DNA from: CAYXVF01 sp964468125
GTDB taxonomy: Bacteria > Myxococcota > XYA12-FULL-58-9 > CAYXVF01
Length of the DNA stretch: 64,000 nucleotides
Direction: 5' to 3'
Assembly (NCBI GenBank): GCA_964468125.1
Contig: CAYXVF010000017.1
Location: 7,981-71,980 of the forward strand
Below the pieces are notes generated by a model. The model was not told where the DNA came from. It made no database searches and saw nothing but the letters and a program-made list of their open reading frames with translations. This document shows positions 16,557 through 25,442 of this stretch, one piece after another. Position numbers and translations under genes: made by a program. Within the stretch, counting starts at the first letter, position 1. Each line of letters starts with the position of its first letter.

Positions 16557-18047
16557 TTGACACGCCCTACCCGTCAGGGGGAGACTTTCATTAGTATTTC
16601 TAGAACCTTGGCCGTTTTCCGGATGGCTTCCGTGCGCTCGATGATCACGCTCATGCTCGCGACCACGTTGCTCGCACCTAGCGCCCGTGCGCGTGGGGAG
16701 CAAGACCTCGAGCTGGTGATCGGCCAGCAGAAGGTCATCTCGGCCCCCGGCGTCAGTCGCATCGCGGTCGGCAATCCATCGGTGGCCGACGTCAAAGTGA
16801 TCTCGGCGGACCAGGTCCTCGTGACCGCGGTCGGAGCGGGCGAGACCGAGCTGACCGTGTGGCGAGGCAATCGGCTCACGAAGTACGGCGTGTTCGTCAC
16901 GCGCATGGATCCTCGCGAGCTTCGGCGCGAAGTGGTGAAACTACTGGGCGACCGAGAGGAGATCAGCGTTCGAATATCGCGCGACCGCATCTTCATCGAG
17001 GGCAAAGTCCTCACCCTCGCCGACTTGGAGAAGTCCGAGGAAGTCGCGAACCTCTTCCCGCAGGTGCAAAACTTGGTCAAGCTCGATCCATCCGCTCACG
17101 CGTTGATCGCCGAGTCGCTGAACAAGCAACTCCAACGGGCTGGGCTCAAGAACGCGCGAGCGACGGTGGTTGGATCCACGATCTTTCTCGAAGGCATGGT
17201 CGACTCAGAAGCCGACCTGAAAAAGGCCAGTATCATCACTTCGGGAATCGGTCAGGCGGTTGAAAGCGTCCTTCGCGTCGGGAGCTCACGGATGGTTGAG
17301 CTCGACGTGGAATTTGTCGAAATTGCCAAGAACTCGCTCGACCGCATTGGAGTCCGCTGGCCCTCCGACATCAGCGGCAACGCAACCTTTGAGTACAACC
17401 GCGCGGATGTTCTTCGGGGACTCCGACCCGACCAGCAGATCTTGACGACGCAGGCGGGGATTCAGGCGTCCCTCGGTCTCGCCCTTCAATTCAACGACGG
17501 CATCACGAGAACGCTCGCGCGTCCGCGCCTGATCACGGCGAGCAGCCAGCAGGCCTCATTTCTTGCTGGTGGGGAGGTGCCCATTCCGCTGATCACGGAC
17601 GAGCGCATCTACGTCGAATACAAGGAGTATGGAATTCGACTGCAGATCACGCCCTACGCGGACCCCAACGGAAACATTCAGACCAAGGTCCTCACGGAGA
17701 TCAGCTCGGTGGACAACTCCGTGTCCGTGATGGGGATCCCCGGGTTTGTGACTCGGCGGGTCGATACGGAGGTCACTGTCAGGGATGGGGAGACCATCGT
17801 ACTCTCTGGTTTGTTGCAGCTGACCGAGGGCAAAGACATCACGAAGGTCCCCTTCTTCGGGCATCTTCCCATCATCGGCGAGCTGTTCAAGAGTCGACAA
17901 TTTCGCCAACAGCAAACGGAACTCGTAGTATTCGTTACACCGAGATTGGTGGATCCCGTGTCGAAGCATTTGAAGGAGCTCAGCTCTCAAATCCTAAAGA
18001 ACTACAAGCGCGCAGAGGATGATGTCGGATTCAGTCTGTTCGACTGA
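16557..18047 (+). CDS. Tad/Flp-type pilus secretin (CpaC/RcpA-like)
   Basis: Outer-membrane secretin for a Tad (Flp) pilus or related type II-like system. After a signal peptide (ITLMLATTLLAPSARA) come the pilus-assembly N domain (LVIGQQKVISAPGVSRIAVG and VGAGETELTVWRGN, about 50-115), a BON-like segment (about 120-250) and the secretin domain (about 270-480: FLAGGEVPIPLI, GIRLQITPYADPNG, TRRVDTEVTVRDGETIVLSG, ELVVFVTPRLVDP). The start is uncertain: TTG 16557 has a G-rich stretch before it, while ATG 16623 or 16641 would give a shorter leader. It is followed after 15 bases by the FHA-CpaF ATPase. Other Tad genes (cpaB, tadB, tadC, pilin) are not adjacent. Confidence 0.9.
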   Translation: MTRPTRQGETFISISRTLAVFRMASVRSMITLMLATTLLAPSARARGEQDLELVIGQQKVISAPGVSRIAVGNPSVADVKVISADQVLVTAVGAGETELTVWRGNRLTKYGVFVTRMDPRELRREVVKLLGDREEISVRISRDRIFIEGKVLTLADLEKSEEVANLFPQVQNLVKLDPSAHALIAESLNKQLQRAGLKNARATVVGSTIFLEGMVDSEADLKKASIITSGIGQAVESVLRVGSSRMVELDVEFVEIAKNSLDRIGVRWPSDISGNATFEYNRADVLRGLRPDQQILTTQAGIQASLGLALQFNDGITRTLARPRLITASSQQASFLAGGEVPIPLITDERIYVEYKEYGIRLQITPYADPNGNIQTKVLTEISSVDNSVSVMGIPGFVTRRVDTEVTVRDGETIVLSGLLQLTEGKDITKVPFFGHLPIIGELFKSRQFRQQQTELVVFVTPRLVDPVSKHLKELSSQILKNYKRAEDDVGFSLFD

Positions 18048-18062
18048 CCGAAGGAGCTCCAC

Positions 18063-19922
18063 ATGTTCACCGTACACATCACGGAAAAAGGCGGGGCCAC
18101 CAACTCGAAGCGGTTCGACAAGCCGGAGATCACGATCGGCCGCATTCAGGGCAACGATATCGTGCTACCGAAGAGCAACATCTCGAAGCGCCACGCCCGC
18201 ATCATCAACAATAGCGGCTCATTCGTCATCATCGACAGCAAGAGCACAAACGGTACGTACATCAACGGCAAACGCATCGACGCACCCTACGACCTGGGAC
18301 GAGGCGACAAGATTTATGTCGGCGACTTCACGCTCGAAATCGAAGCCGAATTCGAAGAGCCGAAGGTCGAAGAGAGCTTCGAGGAGCCTGAGGCTCCGAT
18401 CGACTCGGGAGCGTCGTCGGACGTCCTCGACGACGACTCGTGGGGCGCGGGGGGCGACCTCGACGACGACTGGGCCGACGACTGGGACGATCCGCGGCCG
18501 CGTGGCAACCAGGGGAGCTCCACGCATCTGTCGGACGAGCTGAACGCGAACGAGGAGCTCGACAAGCCTGCTCCACCGCCGAGGGAGAAGGAGCGACGCC
18601 CGGAGCGGCCGCGACCGCGTCCCGAGCCTCGCGCCGTTTCTCAACCGCTCGATGACGAGGCGTCGCAGGCGCTCAAAGAGGTGCACGAGAAGCTGCTGAG
18701 GTCTCTCGACCTTCGCCGGATGGATGTTGAGGCGATGGATGACGATGAGCTTCGACGGCAGACGCGCACGTCCGTTGAGGAGATCGTCCGCAACATGGAT
18801 CGGGATGGGCGATTGCCACCGGGAGTCGACCCGGAGAGTCTCACCGAACAGGTACTCGACGAAGCGCTCGGTCTTGGTCCCCTCGAGGAGTTCTTGGCCG
18901 ACGATGCTGTGACCGAGATCTTGGTCAATGGCGCGCGTCAGGTCTACGTTGAGACCAGCGGCCGTTTGCGTCTCACGGATCGGAGCTTCTCCAGCGATCA
19001 GGCCGTGCTCGGGGTCATCGAGCGAATCATCGCGCCTCTCGGAAGACGCATCGACGAGAGCTCCCCGATGGTGGACGCGCGCCTGCGAGACGGCTCTCGG
19101 GTGAATGCCATCATCCCTCCCCTCTCACTCAACGGTCCGACCATCACAATCCGCAAATTCACGCGCGAGCCTCTGCAGGTGGACGATCTGGTCGCACATG
19201 CCACGATGACCGCAGATATGGCTCAGTTCCTTGAGGTGGCTGTCAAGGCGCGCAAGAATATTCTGATCTCTGGTGGAACCGGTTCTGGAAAGACGACGAC
19301 ACTCAACGTCCTCTCGGGTTTCATTCCTGAGAGGGAGCGCATCATTACGATTGAAGACGCCGCCGAGCTCAAGCTCGACCAGGCGCACGTCGTACGCTTG
19401 GAAGCTCGTCCCTCAAACATTGAAGGTCGTGGTGAGATATCGATTCGTGACCTCGTCCGGAACGCACTGCGGATGAGGCCAGATCGAATCGTAATCGGCG
19501 AGTGTCGCGGTGGCGAGGCGCTCGACATGCTTCAGGCCATGAACACCGGGCATGAAGGCTCGTTGACCACGGTACACGCGAATTCGCCTAGGGATGCGCT
19601 GGCAAGGCTCGAGACGATGGTGCTCATGAGTGGAATGGAGTTACCAGTGAGAGCGATCCGCGAGCAAATCTCCAGCGCAATCGACGTCGTGATTCAACAG
19701 ACTCGGTTCCCTGATGGCTCGCGCAAGGTCACACACATTTCCGAAGTCACGGGGCTCGAAGGCGACGTGATCACGATGCAGGACATCTTCGAATTCGACC
19801 AACAGGGCTTTGACGGAGAGGGCCGAGTTCAGGGAAGCTTCGCACCGACAGGGTTTGTTCCGCGTTTCTACGACGACCTAGGAGCGATGGGGATTCGCGC
19901 GGATCGTTCAATCTTTGGCTGA
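18063..19922 (+). CDS. FHA domain fused to CpaF/TadA-type secretion ATPase
   Basis: A 619-residue ATPase that would power assembly through the neighbouring secretin. ATG 18063 is preceded by AAGGAGCTCCAC. An N-terminal FHA domain (about 5-95: TIGRIQGNDIVLPKSNISKR, then HARIINN and KSTNGTYINGKRI) binds phospho-threonine partners. An acidic/Pro-Arg linker follows (about 95-195), then a CpaF-like type II secretion ATPase: ILVNGARQVYVE, LRDGSRVNAIIPPLS, Walker A ISGGTGSGKTTTLNVL, DRIVIGECRGGEALDMLQAM and LTTVHANSPRDALARLETM (Walker B and His box). An FHA domain on the pilus motor suggests control by Ser/Thr kinases, an inference from domain content. Confidence 0.93.
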   Translation: MFTVHITEKGGATNSKRFDKPEITIGRIQGNDIVLPKSNISKRHARIINNSGSFVIIDSKSTNGTYINGKRIDAPYDLGRGDKIYVGDFTLEIEAEFEEPKVEESFEEPEAPIDSGASSDVLDDDSWGAGGDLDDDWADDWDDPRPRGNQGSSTHLSDELNANEELDKPAPPPREKERRPERPRPRPEPRAVSQPLDDEASQALKEVHEKLLRSLDLRRMDVEAMDDDELRRQTRTSVEEIVRNMDRDGRLPPGVDPESLTEQVLDEALGLGPLEEFLADDAVTEILVNGARQVYVETSGRLRLTDRSFSSDQAVLGVIERIIAPLGRRIDESSPMVDARLRDGSRVNAIIPPLSLNGPTITIRKFTREPLQVDDLVAHATMTADMAQFLEVAVKARKNILISGGTGSGKTTTLNVLSGFIPERERIITIEDAAELKLDQAHVVRLEARPSNIEGRGEISIRDLVRNALRMRPDRIVIGECRGGEALDMLQAMNTGHEGSLTTVHANSPRDALARLETMVLMSGMELPVRAIREQISSAIDVVIQQTRFPDGSRKVTHISEVTGLEGDVITMQDIFEFDQQGFDGEGRVQGSFAPTGFVPRFYDDLGAMGIRADRSIFG

Positions 19923-19936
19923 GGCGGTACTGAGCC

Positions 19937-21784
19937 GTGATCGAGCTCATCATCTTGGAGCCGAGTGGTAGCGAGCAGAGAATCGCGCTCGACCGCGATG
20001 AATACATCTTGGGTCGCGACCCAACGGTCTCAATCCCTCTGCGCGACCGGAAAGTGTCACGTCAGCACGCCCGGATCTTCTTGAAGGGGTCCACCTACTA
20101 CATCGAGGATTTGGGAAGCGTTAATGGCGTTCTCGTTGGCGGAGCGGCCATTCAAAGTCCACGCAAGCTCACGCCCGGGGTCGAGCTCGATGTTGGTGGC
20201 TTTATCATCACGGTCATGGCCGAGCGAGCTGGTGGCCAGCTCACATTTACGTTCACAGGACGGACGCCGCCTTTCGCAGGTCAGGAGTTCTTGCTTCCGC
20301 AGGGAGATCTCGAGGTGGGGCGCGTTGATGGGAACGCGATCGTGATTCCAGATACCTCCGTGTCACGGCGTCACGCCATCGTGACAGTGACAGACAATGC
20401 GGTTGAGATTCGGGATCTGAGCAGCAGCAACGGAACGTTTGTCAACGGCGATCGCATTTCGAATCGAACCCTGTCGAATGGTGACCTCATCTCTTTTGGA
20501 AACGTGGAGTTCGAGTTCGCGGTAACCGGTGAAGCTGGACCCTTGCCAGTCTTGGGCTCGGTCCTTGGAGGGCGCACCGCTGGCAACCTTGCGGTGGGTT
20601 TGGCAGGTGCCACCGTTCTGGTCTTGCTCGGGGTCCTGATCTACCTGATCTGGCCAGGCAGCTCTGCTCCGGAGATGAGGATTTCTGAGGCGGAGCTGCA
20701 ATTCGAACGCGGCCTGGACAACTCACTCAAGCAGGCGGAGTTCGCACTGCAGAAAGAAGACTGGGTCGAGGCTCAGAGGAAGTTTCGCGAAGTCCTCAAA
20801 GATGACCCGATCCACGTCCGCGCCCGCGACGGTTTAGAAAGTGCCAGCGTCAACGCAAGACATGAGAAATTGCTCGAGCGTGCAAAGAGGGAGCTCGAAA
20901 CACGTGACTATCGCAACGCGATTTCAATCGGGAGCCAAATCCCATCGACTGCCTACTACGCGACTGCAGCAGCTACAGTTGTGAACGAAGCGCGGGAAAG
21001 GCTTGCTGATCGGGCTGCTTCGCGAGCGCGACTCGCCTGCTCGAAGCAGGAGTGGATGACTTGCTACCTGTCGGCGGTCGAGTACTCCCGGCTGCAACCG
21101 CAGTCCGCTCAGGTTCGCGGTCTCATCCAGGAGGCTGCGACAGCGATGCGCGCAAGAGAGATTGAGTTTCCGGCTTTCGACCCCCCGCCTCCTGACTCGG
21201 ATTATGACCTTCTGAGGAAATACCAGGAGCCGGAGCTTCGCAGTGCGATCGCCATGTTGCTTGAGGGTGAAATTAGCGACGCTCTTCAACGAGTCACGCT
21301 GCTCGACACCCCAACCGCCCGCGCATTGGTGCCAACGTTGTCGCTCCTGAAGCGAGAGATCGATGCTGCGTCCAGTGCAGAAGAGAACGGCGACATCCGG
21401 AGCGCTGTCAAACACTGGAAGAACGCACTCAATCTCCACGGACGTTTGGTGCCAGCGTCCTTGAACAGTGTGGTGCGAAACGAGCTGCAACAGAAATTGG
21501 GTAAGAATCTCTACGCACTAGGCGCATCGGCGTTTAAACGCGGAATGCAGACCGATGCTTTTCACTTCTGGGGCCAGGGCGCCCGCCTCGACCCCAATAA
21601 CCGCGATATCGGGAACGGATTGCGCCTGCTGGAAGAGCAAGGTGACCGGGTCTTGGCCGATCTCAAATCTAGCTCTTCCACGAATTGCGCACTCATCCGC
21701 GAAGTCCTGGCGACAACGAAGCAGACCTCACCTGTAAACATGAAGGCGCGAGCAGCGTCAGAGAAATCAGGTTGTCGCAATTAG
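19937..21784 (+). CDS. Double-FHA membrane protein with TPR-like C-terminal region
   Basis: A GTG-started 615-residue protein 14 bases after the FHA-CpaF gene, so probably in its operon. It has two FHA domains (about 18-80: YILGRDPTVSIPLRDRKVSR, then QHARIF; about 118-190: LEVGRVDGNAIVIPDTSVSR and SSSNGTFVNGDRI), one TM helix (LAVGLAGATVLVLLGVLIYL) and a periplasmic alpha-helical part resembling TPR repeats (EFALQKEDWVEAQRKFREVL; ERAKRELETRDYRNAISIG). It could be a phospho-dependent scaffold for the pilus machine. Two copies of the dispersed motif (20840, 21448) and a variant (21328) lie in the C-terminal coding part. Its end overlaps the convergent transposase gene by four bases. Confidence 0.82.
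   Translation: MIELIILEPSGSEQRIALDRDEYILGRDPTVSIPLRDRKVSRQHARIFLKGSTYYIEDLGSVNGVLVGGAAIQSPRKLTPGVELDVGGFIITVMAERAGGQLTFTFTGRTPPFAGQEFLLPQGDLEVGRVDGNAIVIPDTSVSRRHAIVTVTDNAVEIRDLSSSNGTFVNGDRISNRTLSNGDLISFGNVEFEFAVTGEAGPLPVLGSVLGGRTAGNLAVGLAGATVLVLLGVLIYLIWPGSSAPEMRISEAELQFERGLDNSLKQAEFALQKEDWVEAQRKFREVLKDDPIHVRARDGLESASVNARHEKLLERAKRELETRDYRNAISIGSQIPSTAYYATAAATVVNEARERLADRAASRARLACSKQEWMTCYLSAVEYSRLQPQSAQVRGLIQEAATAMRAREIEFPAFDPPPPDSDYDLLRKYQEPELRSAIAMLLEGEISDALQRVTLLDTPTARALVPTLSLLKREIDAASSAEENGDIRSAVKHWKNALNLHGRLVPASLNSVVRNELQQKLGKNLYALGASAFKRGMQTDAFHFWGQGARLDPNNRDIGNGLRLLEEQGDRVLADLKSSSSTNCALIREVLATTKQTSPVNMKARAASEKSGCRN
20840..20851 (+). repeat. Dispersed motif copy in the double-FHA gene
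   Basis: AGTGCCAGCGTC, 11 of 12 bases of the word. It is translated in the frame that gives SASV. Confidence 0.8.
21448..21459 (+). repeat. Dispersed motif copy in the double-FHA gene
   Basis: Exact GGTGCCAGCGTC, translated as VPAS, a different frame from the copy at 20840. A diverged copy, GGTGCCAACGTT, is at 21328-21339. Confidence 0.85.
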
Positions 21785-22638
21785 TCGCGAGGTGGCAACG
21801 GCGGGCGAAACGCTCCAGGCGGAAACTCCACGGTCATATTGCCTGCCCGATACTCTAGCGATGCTCTGAAAAAATCGTGACGAAACAACTGGGTCTGAAA
21901 CTCGAAGATCACCTCTAGCAATTTCAAGGTCGTATGACATTTCGGTTTCGGCTTTCGCGGCGGTGCTTCCGGACGAAAATCGAAGGGACGAGTTAGCAAT
22001 TCGTCGAGTTCAAGTGGCTTCCGATTAACGAGCAACTCGCTTCCGACTACCTCTATGTCTTTTCGGAGGTTTCCACCAAGGGCTCTGTATTCGGCCTCCG
22101 AAAGCGACTGCCAATGTGGGAGCCGAGTCAGTCGCAAGCGTTCAGTGACCTTCTTCCGTGAGATTGAAATCTCGAACTCGAGCTCATCGTCTGAACCGAT
22201 CTGATGGATGCAATGAAGCCCCGGCCAGTCAGTGCATTTCGAGACCAGCCCCTCTTTGACTCCATGTGCGGCAATGTACTGGAGCTTTTGTTCCAGCGCG
22301 TCATCATCCAGGATCGGTTCCGCGTCGTATCGTCTGCCCCAGAAGCCGCCACTCCAATCTCGCATATTGCGACCTACTCGAACCGAGATCTCGCGCTTCA
22401 GCCAACCTACGAACAAAGGAATGTTAGTCGGAGTTCCTTGGATGATCAGATGGAAGTGGTTGCTCATGAACACGTAACCAAAAACCTCAATGGAGTACTT
22501 GCGCGCGGCTCGGGCGAGAAGCCCCCCGACGAGCGCTCGAATCTCCGGTGTGGGATGCATGAGGTAGCGTCCTTGAAAAGTACGCGAGGTCACGAAGTAC
22601 CGTGCGCCGTCGTCGAATCTGCGGAGTGGTCGTCCCAT
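21781..22638 (-). CDS. REP-associated tyrosine transposase (RAYT, IS200-like Y1 family)
   Basis: A 285-residue Y1 transposase of the RAYT type, single-domain relatives of IS200 transposases that in other bacteria are tied to short palindromic repeats. ATG 22638 gives MGRPLRRFDDGARYFVTSRT; an upstream in-frame ATG adds 38 unconvincing residues. Family signs are the HUH pair in FGYVFMSNHFHLIIQG, FVGWLKREISVRVGR, the WSGGFWGRRYDAEPILDD segment and KLQYIAAHGVKEGLV carrying the likely nucleophilic Tyr. The C-terminal extension (about 150 residues) is longer than in minimal RAYTs. No classical IS ends were seen. A perfect hairpin lies at 22739-22767 on its upstream side, and copies of the dispersed motif lie on both sides of it. 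Confidence 0.87.
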   Translation of the reverse strand: MGRPLRRFDDGARYFVTSRTFQGRYLMHPTPEIRALVGGLLARAARKYSIEVFGYVFMSNHFHLIIQGTPTNIPLFVGWLKREISVRVGRNMRDWSGGFWGRRYDAEPILDDDALEQKLQYIAAHGVKEGLVSKCTDWPGLHCIHQIGSDDELEFEISISRKKVTERLRLTRLPHWQSLSEAEYRALGGNLRKDIEVVGSELLVNRKPLELDELLTRPFDFRPEAPPRKPKPKCHTTLKLLEVIFEFQTQLFRHDFFRASLEYRAGNMTVEFPPGAFRPPLPPRD

Positions 22639-22738
22639 GATTGCAACTAGCGTTGCAGCCGACGTGCCAAATCGGGGAAGACCGAAATCACAGGGCTTTT
22701 GTATAAGGAACGCCGTTAAACGACCCAAAATAGAGCAT

Positions 22739-22767
22739 CCTGGGTGACCCAAAACGAGTCACCCAGG
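22739..22767. repeat. Perfect hairpin beside the RAYT gene
   Basis: CCTGGGTGAC (22739-22748), a 9-base spacer, then GTCACCCAGG (22758-22767): a 10-bp perfect stem. It overlaps the stop codon of the polyprenyl synthase gene and could be its terminator, although no T run follows directly. It could also be a REP-like substrate of the neighbouring RAYT. GACCCAAAA occurs twice here, once just upstream and once within the hairpin. Confidence 0.6.
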
Positions 22768-23745
22768 AACCATCAGATGACCTATTGGAACCACGACACG
22801 ACCGATCAGCTCATCGAGTAGCTGGCCCAGCTCGGGCTCTCCCATCATCGCCATCTGCTCGCTCGCTTCGGCAGCTTCGCGCTTCATTCTCTTTAACACC
22901 CGGTCGAGGGTGCCAGCGTCCCGGAAGCGCGCGATGAGCTCCGACACGGCGCTCGCGGGCGTTTGTTCCCTGGGCAAGTCGAGAATAGCGAGGATCTCTT
23001 CCCGCTCTGCTGGAAAGTGCTCGAGATGAGTTACGACTAGGGCGCTAGGCTTACCCTCTCTAATATCTGCGCCGGGGGCGTCGCGTCCCTTCTCCCCGTA
23101 CAAATCGAGTGTGTCGTCCTGGATTTGAAAGAGCGTCCCCAACGTATTGAACGGCAATCCGAGCGCTCGCGATTCCTCGACCGAACGTCCAGCGATCATC
23201 GCAGCCCCTACGACAGGAAGCTCGAACAGTGGTGAGGTCTTGCCCTCAATCGCGGCGTTGTATCCGGCGAGCGTCGGGTTCTTCAGTCGAGTCATCTCGA
23301 ACTCAGCGACTTGGCCGCGAATCACACGCGTCGCATCGAACGCGAGCGCTCGACTCAAGTGCCAACGTACGGAATCGGACGCTGGCACCTTTTCGATGGC
23401 GAGGGTCGGCAGTACGAGCAGCAAGTCGCCGGCGTTTATGGCGCTTGGCATGCCATGGCGGACCCAAGTCGTAGGGTGACCGCGACGTAGCTCGTCGCCG
23501 TCTTGCAGGTCATCGTGAACGAGGGTGGCGTTATGCAGAAGCTCACAGGCCGCTGCCCACGGTACAGCTGACTCGACGCTGGCACCCAAGGCTTGGGCGG
23601 CCGCTAAAGCTAAGCGAGCGCGGAGTCTCTTGCCGCCCGTCGCGAGATGCTCTTCCACGATTTCGCCGGTTTTCTCGCAATCGGAACCGCGGGCGAGCTC
23701 GACCATCAATGTCTCGACTAAGTCGATGGGAAGTTCTTCCAGCAA
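22759..23745 (-). CDS. Polyprenyl (geranylgeranyl/farnesyl-type) diphosphate synthase
   Basis: Isoprenoid chain-elongating enzyme of 328 residues. The two Asp-rich motifs are present: LVHDDLQDGDELRRGHPT (first, about 82-98) and FQIQDDTLDLYGEKGRD (second, near 210-226). EMTRLKNPTLAGYNAAIEGK and a K-T-S-P-L-F segment fit the family. The chain length of the product cannot be told. The start appears to be TTG 23745 behind AAGGGGCTTCGC; a later ATG would remove 13 residues. Three copies of the dispersed motif (22909, 23378, 23575) are translated here in three different frames as DAGT, VPAS and GASV. It is upstream of, and on the same strand as, the RAYT. Confidence 0.88.
   Translation of the reverse strand: MLEELPIDLVETLMVELARGSDCEKTGEIVEEHLATGGKRLRARLALAAAQALGASVESAVPWAAACELLHNATLVHDDLQDGDELRRGHPTTWVRHGMPSAINAGDLLLVLPTLAIEKVPASDSVRWHLSRALAFDATRVIRGQVAEFEMTRLKNPTLAGYNAAIEGKTSPLFELPVVGAAMIAGRSVEESRALGLPFNTLGTLFQIQDDTLDLYGEKGRDAPGADIREGKPSALVVTHLEHFPAEREEILAILDLPREQTPASAVSELIARFRDAGTLDRVLKRMKREAAEASEQMAMMGEPELGQLLDELIGRVVVPIGHLMVPG
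22909..22920 (-). repeat. Dispersed motif copy in the polyprenyl synthase gene
   Basis: Exact word; on the coding strand GACGCTGGCACC, translated DAGT within RDAGTLDRV. Confidence 0.85.
23358..23389. repeat. Inverted pair of the dispersed motif in the polyprenyl synthase gene
   Basis: AGTGCCAACGT (23358-23368, one-base variant core) faces GACGCTGGCACC (23378-23389) across about 10 bases. The pair could form a hairpin with one mismatch. Confidence 0.7.
23575..23586 (+). repeat. Dispersed motif copy in the polyprenyl synthase gene
   Basis: Exact GACGCTGGCACC on the plus strand. The gene is on the other strand and reads it as GASV. Confidence 0.85.
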
Positions 23746-23879
23746 AGCGAAGCCCCTTCATCCTCTTCTCACGGCCATGCAATAGCGGCCGAACGCCGTC
23801 CACACAAGAATTCACAGATCGAAGGAGAATTTTCTGAAACTCAAGTTGTTGAATCCCGACACCTGCGCGCGATCTGTGC

Positions 23880-23896
23880 CCGGCACAGTTCTTGGA
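23880..23896 (+). promoter_or_regulatory. Weak sigma-54-like promoter before the FHA-sigma54 activator
   Basis: CGGCACAGTTCTTGGA resembles the -24/-12 pattern TGGCAC-N5-TTGC, with GG correctly placed but GG instead of GC at -12. It lies about 62 bases before the ATG at 23958. The imperfect -12 element keeps confidence low. The rest of 23746-23957 shows nothing clear. Confidence 0.22.
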
Positions 23897-23957
23897 CTGA
23901 GATTTTTTCAGCCACTTCGCCGCCATCGCTTTAGGTCAATCCGAGAAGGGGTGACAG

Positions 23958-25442
23958 ATGTTTAAGATCAACATTTCGAACAGTAGCAGACACGCAGAAA
24001 TCGACCTCATGGCTCATGAGGGTCTCTTCGTACTACCCGGAGAATTGCAGCGAGCAACCGGGTACGAGCAACTCATCGTCCTCGGTCGGCACCGGGTGCT
24101 GCTTGGCCATTCCGGCATTCACCGATGGAATGGGCCGAAGCATGTCGCGCTCGACGGCCTAACTCTGCAGGTGACGTCAGTTGAAGGCATTCGAGCTCGG
24201 GGAGAAGAAACACCCGGGAGAATAACCAGGAGGCTGCCACGAGCGAAAACGAAGAGCCATTGCTTTGAGGTCCGACCGGCCGACGGCCCGGCGCTTCCTC
24301 TGCAGGACCATGTAGTTCTGGTTGGGCGCGATCCCAGCTGCGACGTCGTTCTCGAAGACGACTCTGTGTCTCGCTTCCATGCTGCTCTCCTGGCGACGAA
24401 GTCGCATGTCGTCGTCCAAGACCTCGGGAGCGTCAATGGGACATTGCTCAACGGAAACCGAATCCAACTCGCCAGAATCTTGGCGGGAAGAGTTGCCGTT
24501 GGCAACTCGCTGCTCGGCATCGGACGGGTATGTCAGACGCCACGACCAGTAGACCTCCCATCTCGGTCGATGCGCAAAATCTACGGGACAGTTTCGAGGA
24601 TCGCATATAGCGACGTATCCGTAGTCATCCTCGGCGAAAGCGGTACCGGCAAAGACGTCATTGCCCAACGCCTGCACGAGGAGAGTGGTCGCACTGGCAG
24701 ATTCGTCGCGATGAATGCTGCCGCAATCACGAGCTCACTCTCTTCAAGCGAGCTTTTTGGTCACGTGAAAGGCTCTTACACGGGCGCGGTTAACGACCAT
24801 CTCGGAGCCTTTCGAGAAGCCGATGGTGGGACTCTTTTCCTGGACGAAATCGGTGATATGCCACTCAACCTTCAAGCCGATGTCCTCCGCGCCGTGGAAT
24901 CAAAAACGATTCGACCGGTTGGTTCCGCCCAGACCTTCGATGTCGACGTGAGAATCATTGCCGCCACCAATCGAAACCTCGCTCAAATGGTGCGCCGTGG
25001 CGAATTTCGAGAGGACCTCTATCACCGGCTGGCAGTGATCCCAATCGAGATTCCTCCTCTTAGGGAGCGTCCGGAGGATATCTTGGCCCTCGTCGAGCAT
25101 TTCCTCGAACGGATGGACGTGCCCAGACGGCTCAGCTTGAAGGCTCTCGAAACTCTTCAGAAGCACTCATGGCCTGGCAATGTTCGGGAGCTATCAAACG
25201 CACTCACTCGCGCGGCCGTCATTTCAGACAAACTGATTCTCGAAGTAACCGACTTCGAGTTGAAAAAGGGAGAGACGACTGCGACCCCCATTGGCGACCT
25301 CATTCATGAGGTCGTAATCGAAACCTACCTGAAGCACGGCTCCGCCGTGGAAACAGCTAAGGTTCTTGGATTGCGGCGACCCGTAGTGAGACACCACATC
25401 GACCTATGGCAGAAGAGACGGCGGGAGAGTTCTCTCCAGTAG
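23958..25442 (+). CDS. FHA domain sigma-54-dependent transcriptional activator
   Basis: An enhancer-binding protein of 494 residues whose sensor input is an FHA domain. Order: N-terminal about 100 residues without a clear match; FHA at about 118-185 (VLVGRDPSCDVVLEDDSVSR, then FHAALLA and LGSVNGTLLNGNRI); AAA+ domain about 205-430 with Walker A GESGTGKDVIAQRLH, sigma-54 contact loop GSYTGA (usual GAFTGA), Walker B GGTLFLDEIGDMPLNLQADV and HSWPGNVRELSNALTRA; and a short C-terminal HTH (SAVETAKVLGLRRPVVRHHI). In myxobacteria such proteins couple Ser/Thr kinases to sigma-54 promoters. It ends one base before the convergent YgfZ-like gene. Confidence 0.92.
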   Translation: MFKINISNSSRHAEIDLMAHEGLFVLPGELQRATGYEQLIVLGRHRVLLGHSGIHRWNGPKHVALDGLTLQVTSVEGIRARGEETPGRITRRLPRAKTKSHCFEVRPADGPALPLQDHVVLVGRDPSCDVVLEDDSVSRFHAALLATKSHVVVQDLGSVNGTLLNGNRIQLARILAGRVAVGNSLLGIGRVCQTPRPVDLPSRSMRKIYGTVSRIAYSDVSVVILGESGTGKDVIAQRLHEESGRTGRFVAMNAAAITSSLSSSELFGHVKGSYTGAVNDHLGAFREADGGTLFLDEIGDMPLNLQADVLRAVESKTIRPVGSAQTFDVDVRIIAATNRNLAQMVRRGEFREDLYHRLAVIPIEIPPLRERPEDILALVEHFLERMDVPRRLSLKALETLQKHSWPGNVRELSNALTRAAVISDKLILEVTDFELKKGETTATPIGDLIHEVVIETYLKHGSAVETAKVLGLRRPVVRHHIDLWQKRRRESSLQ

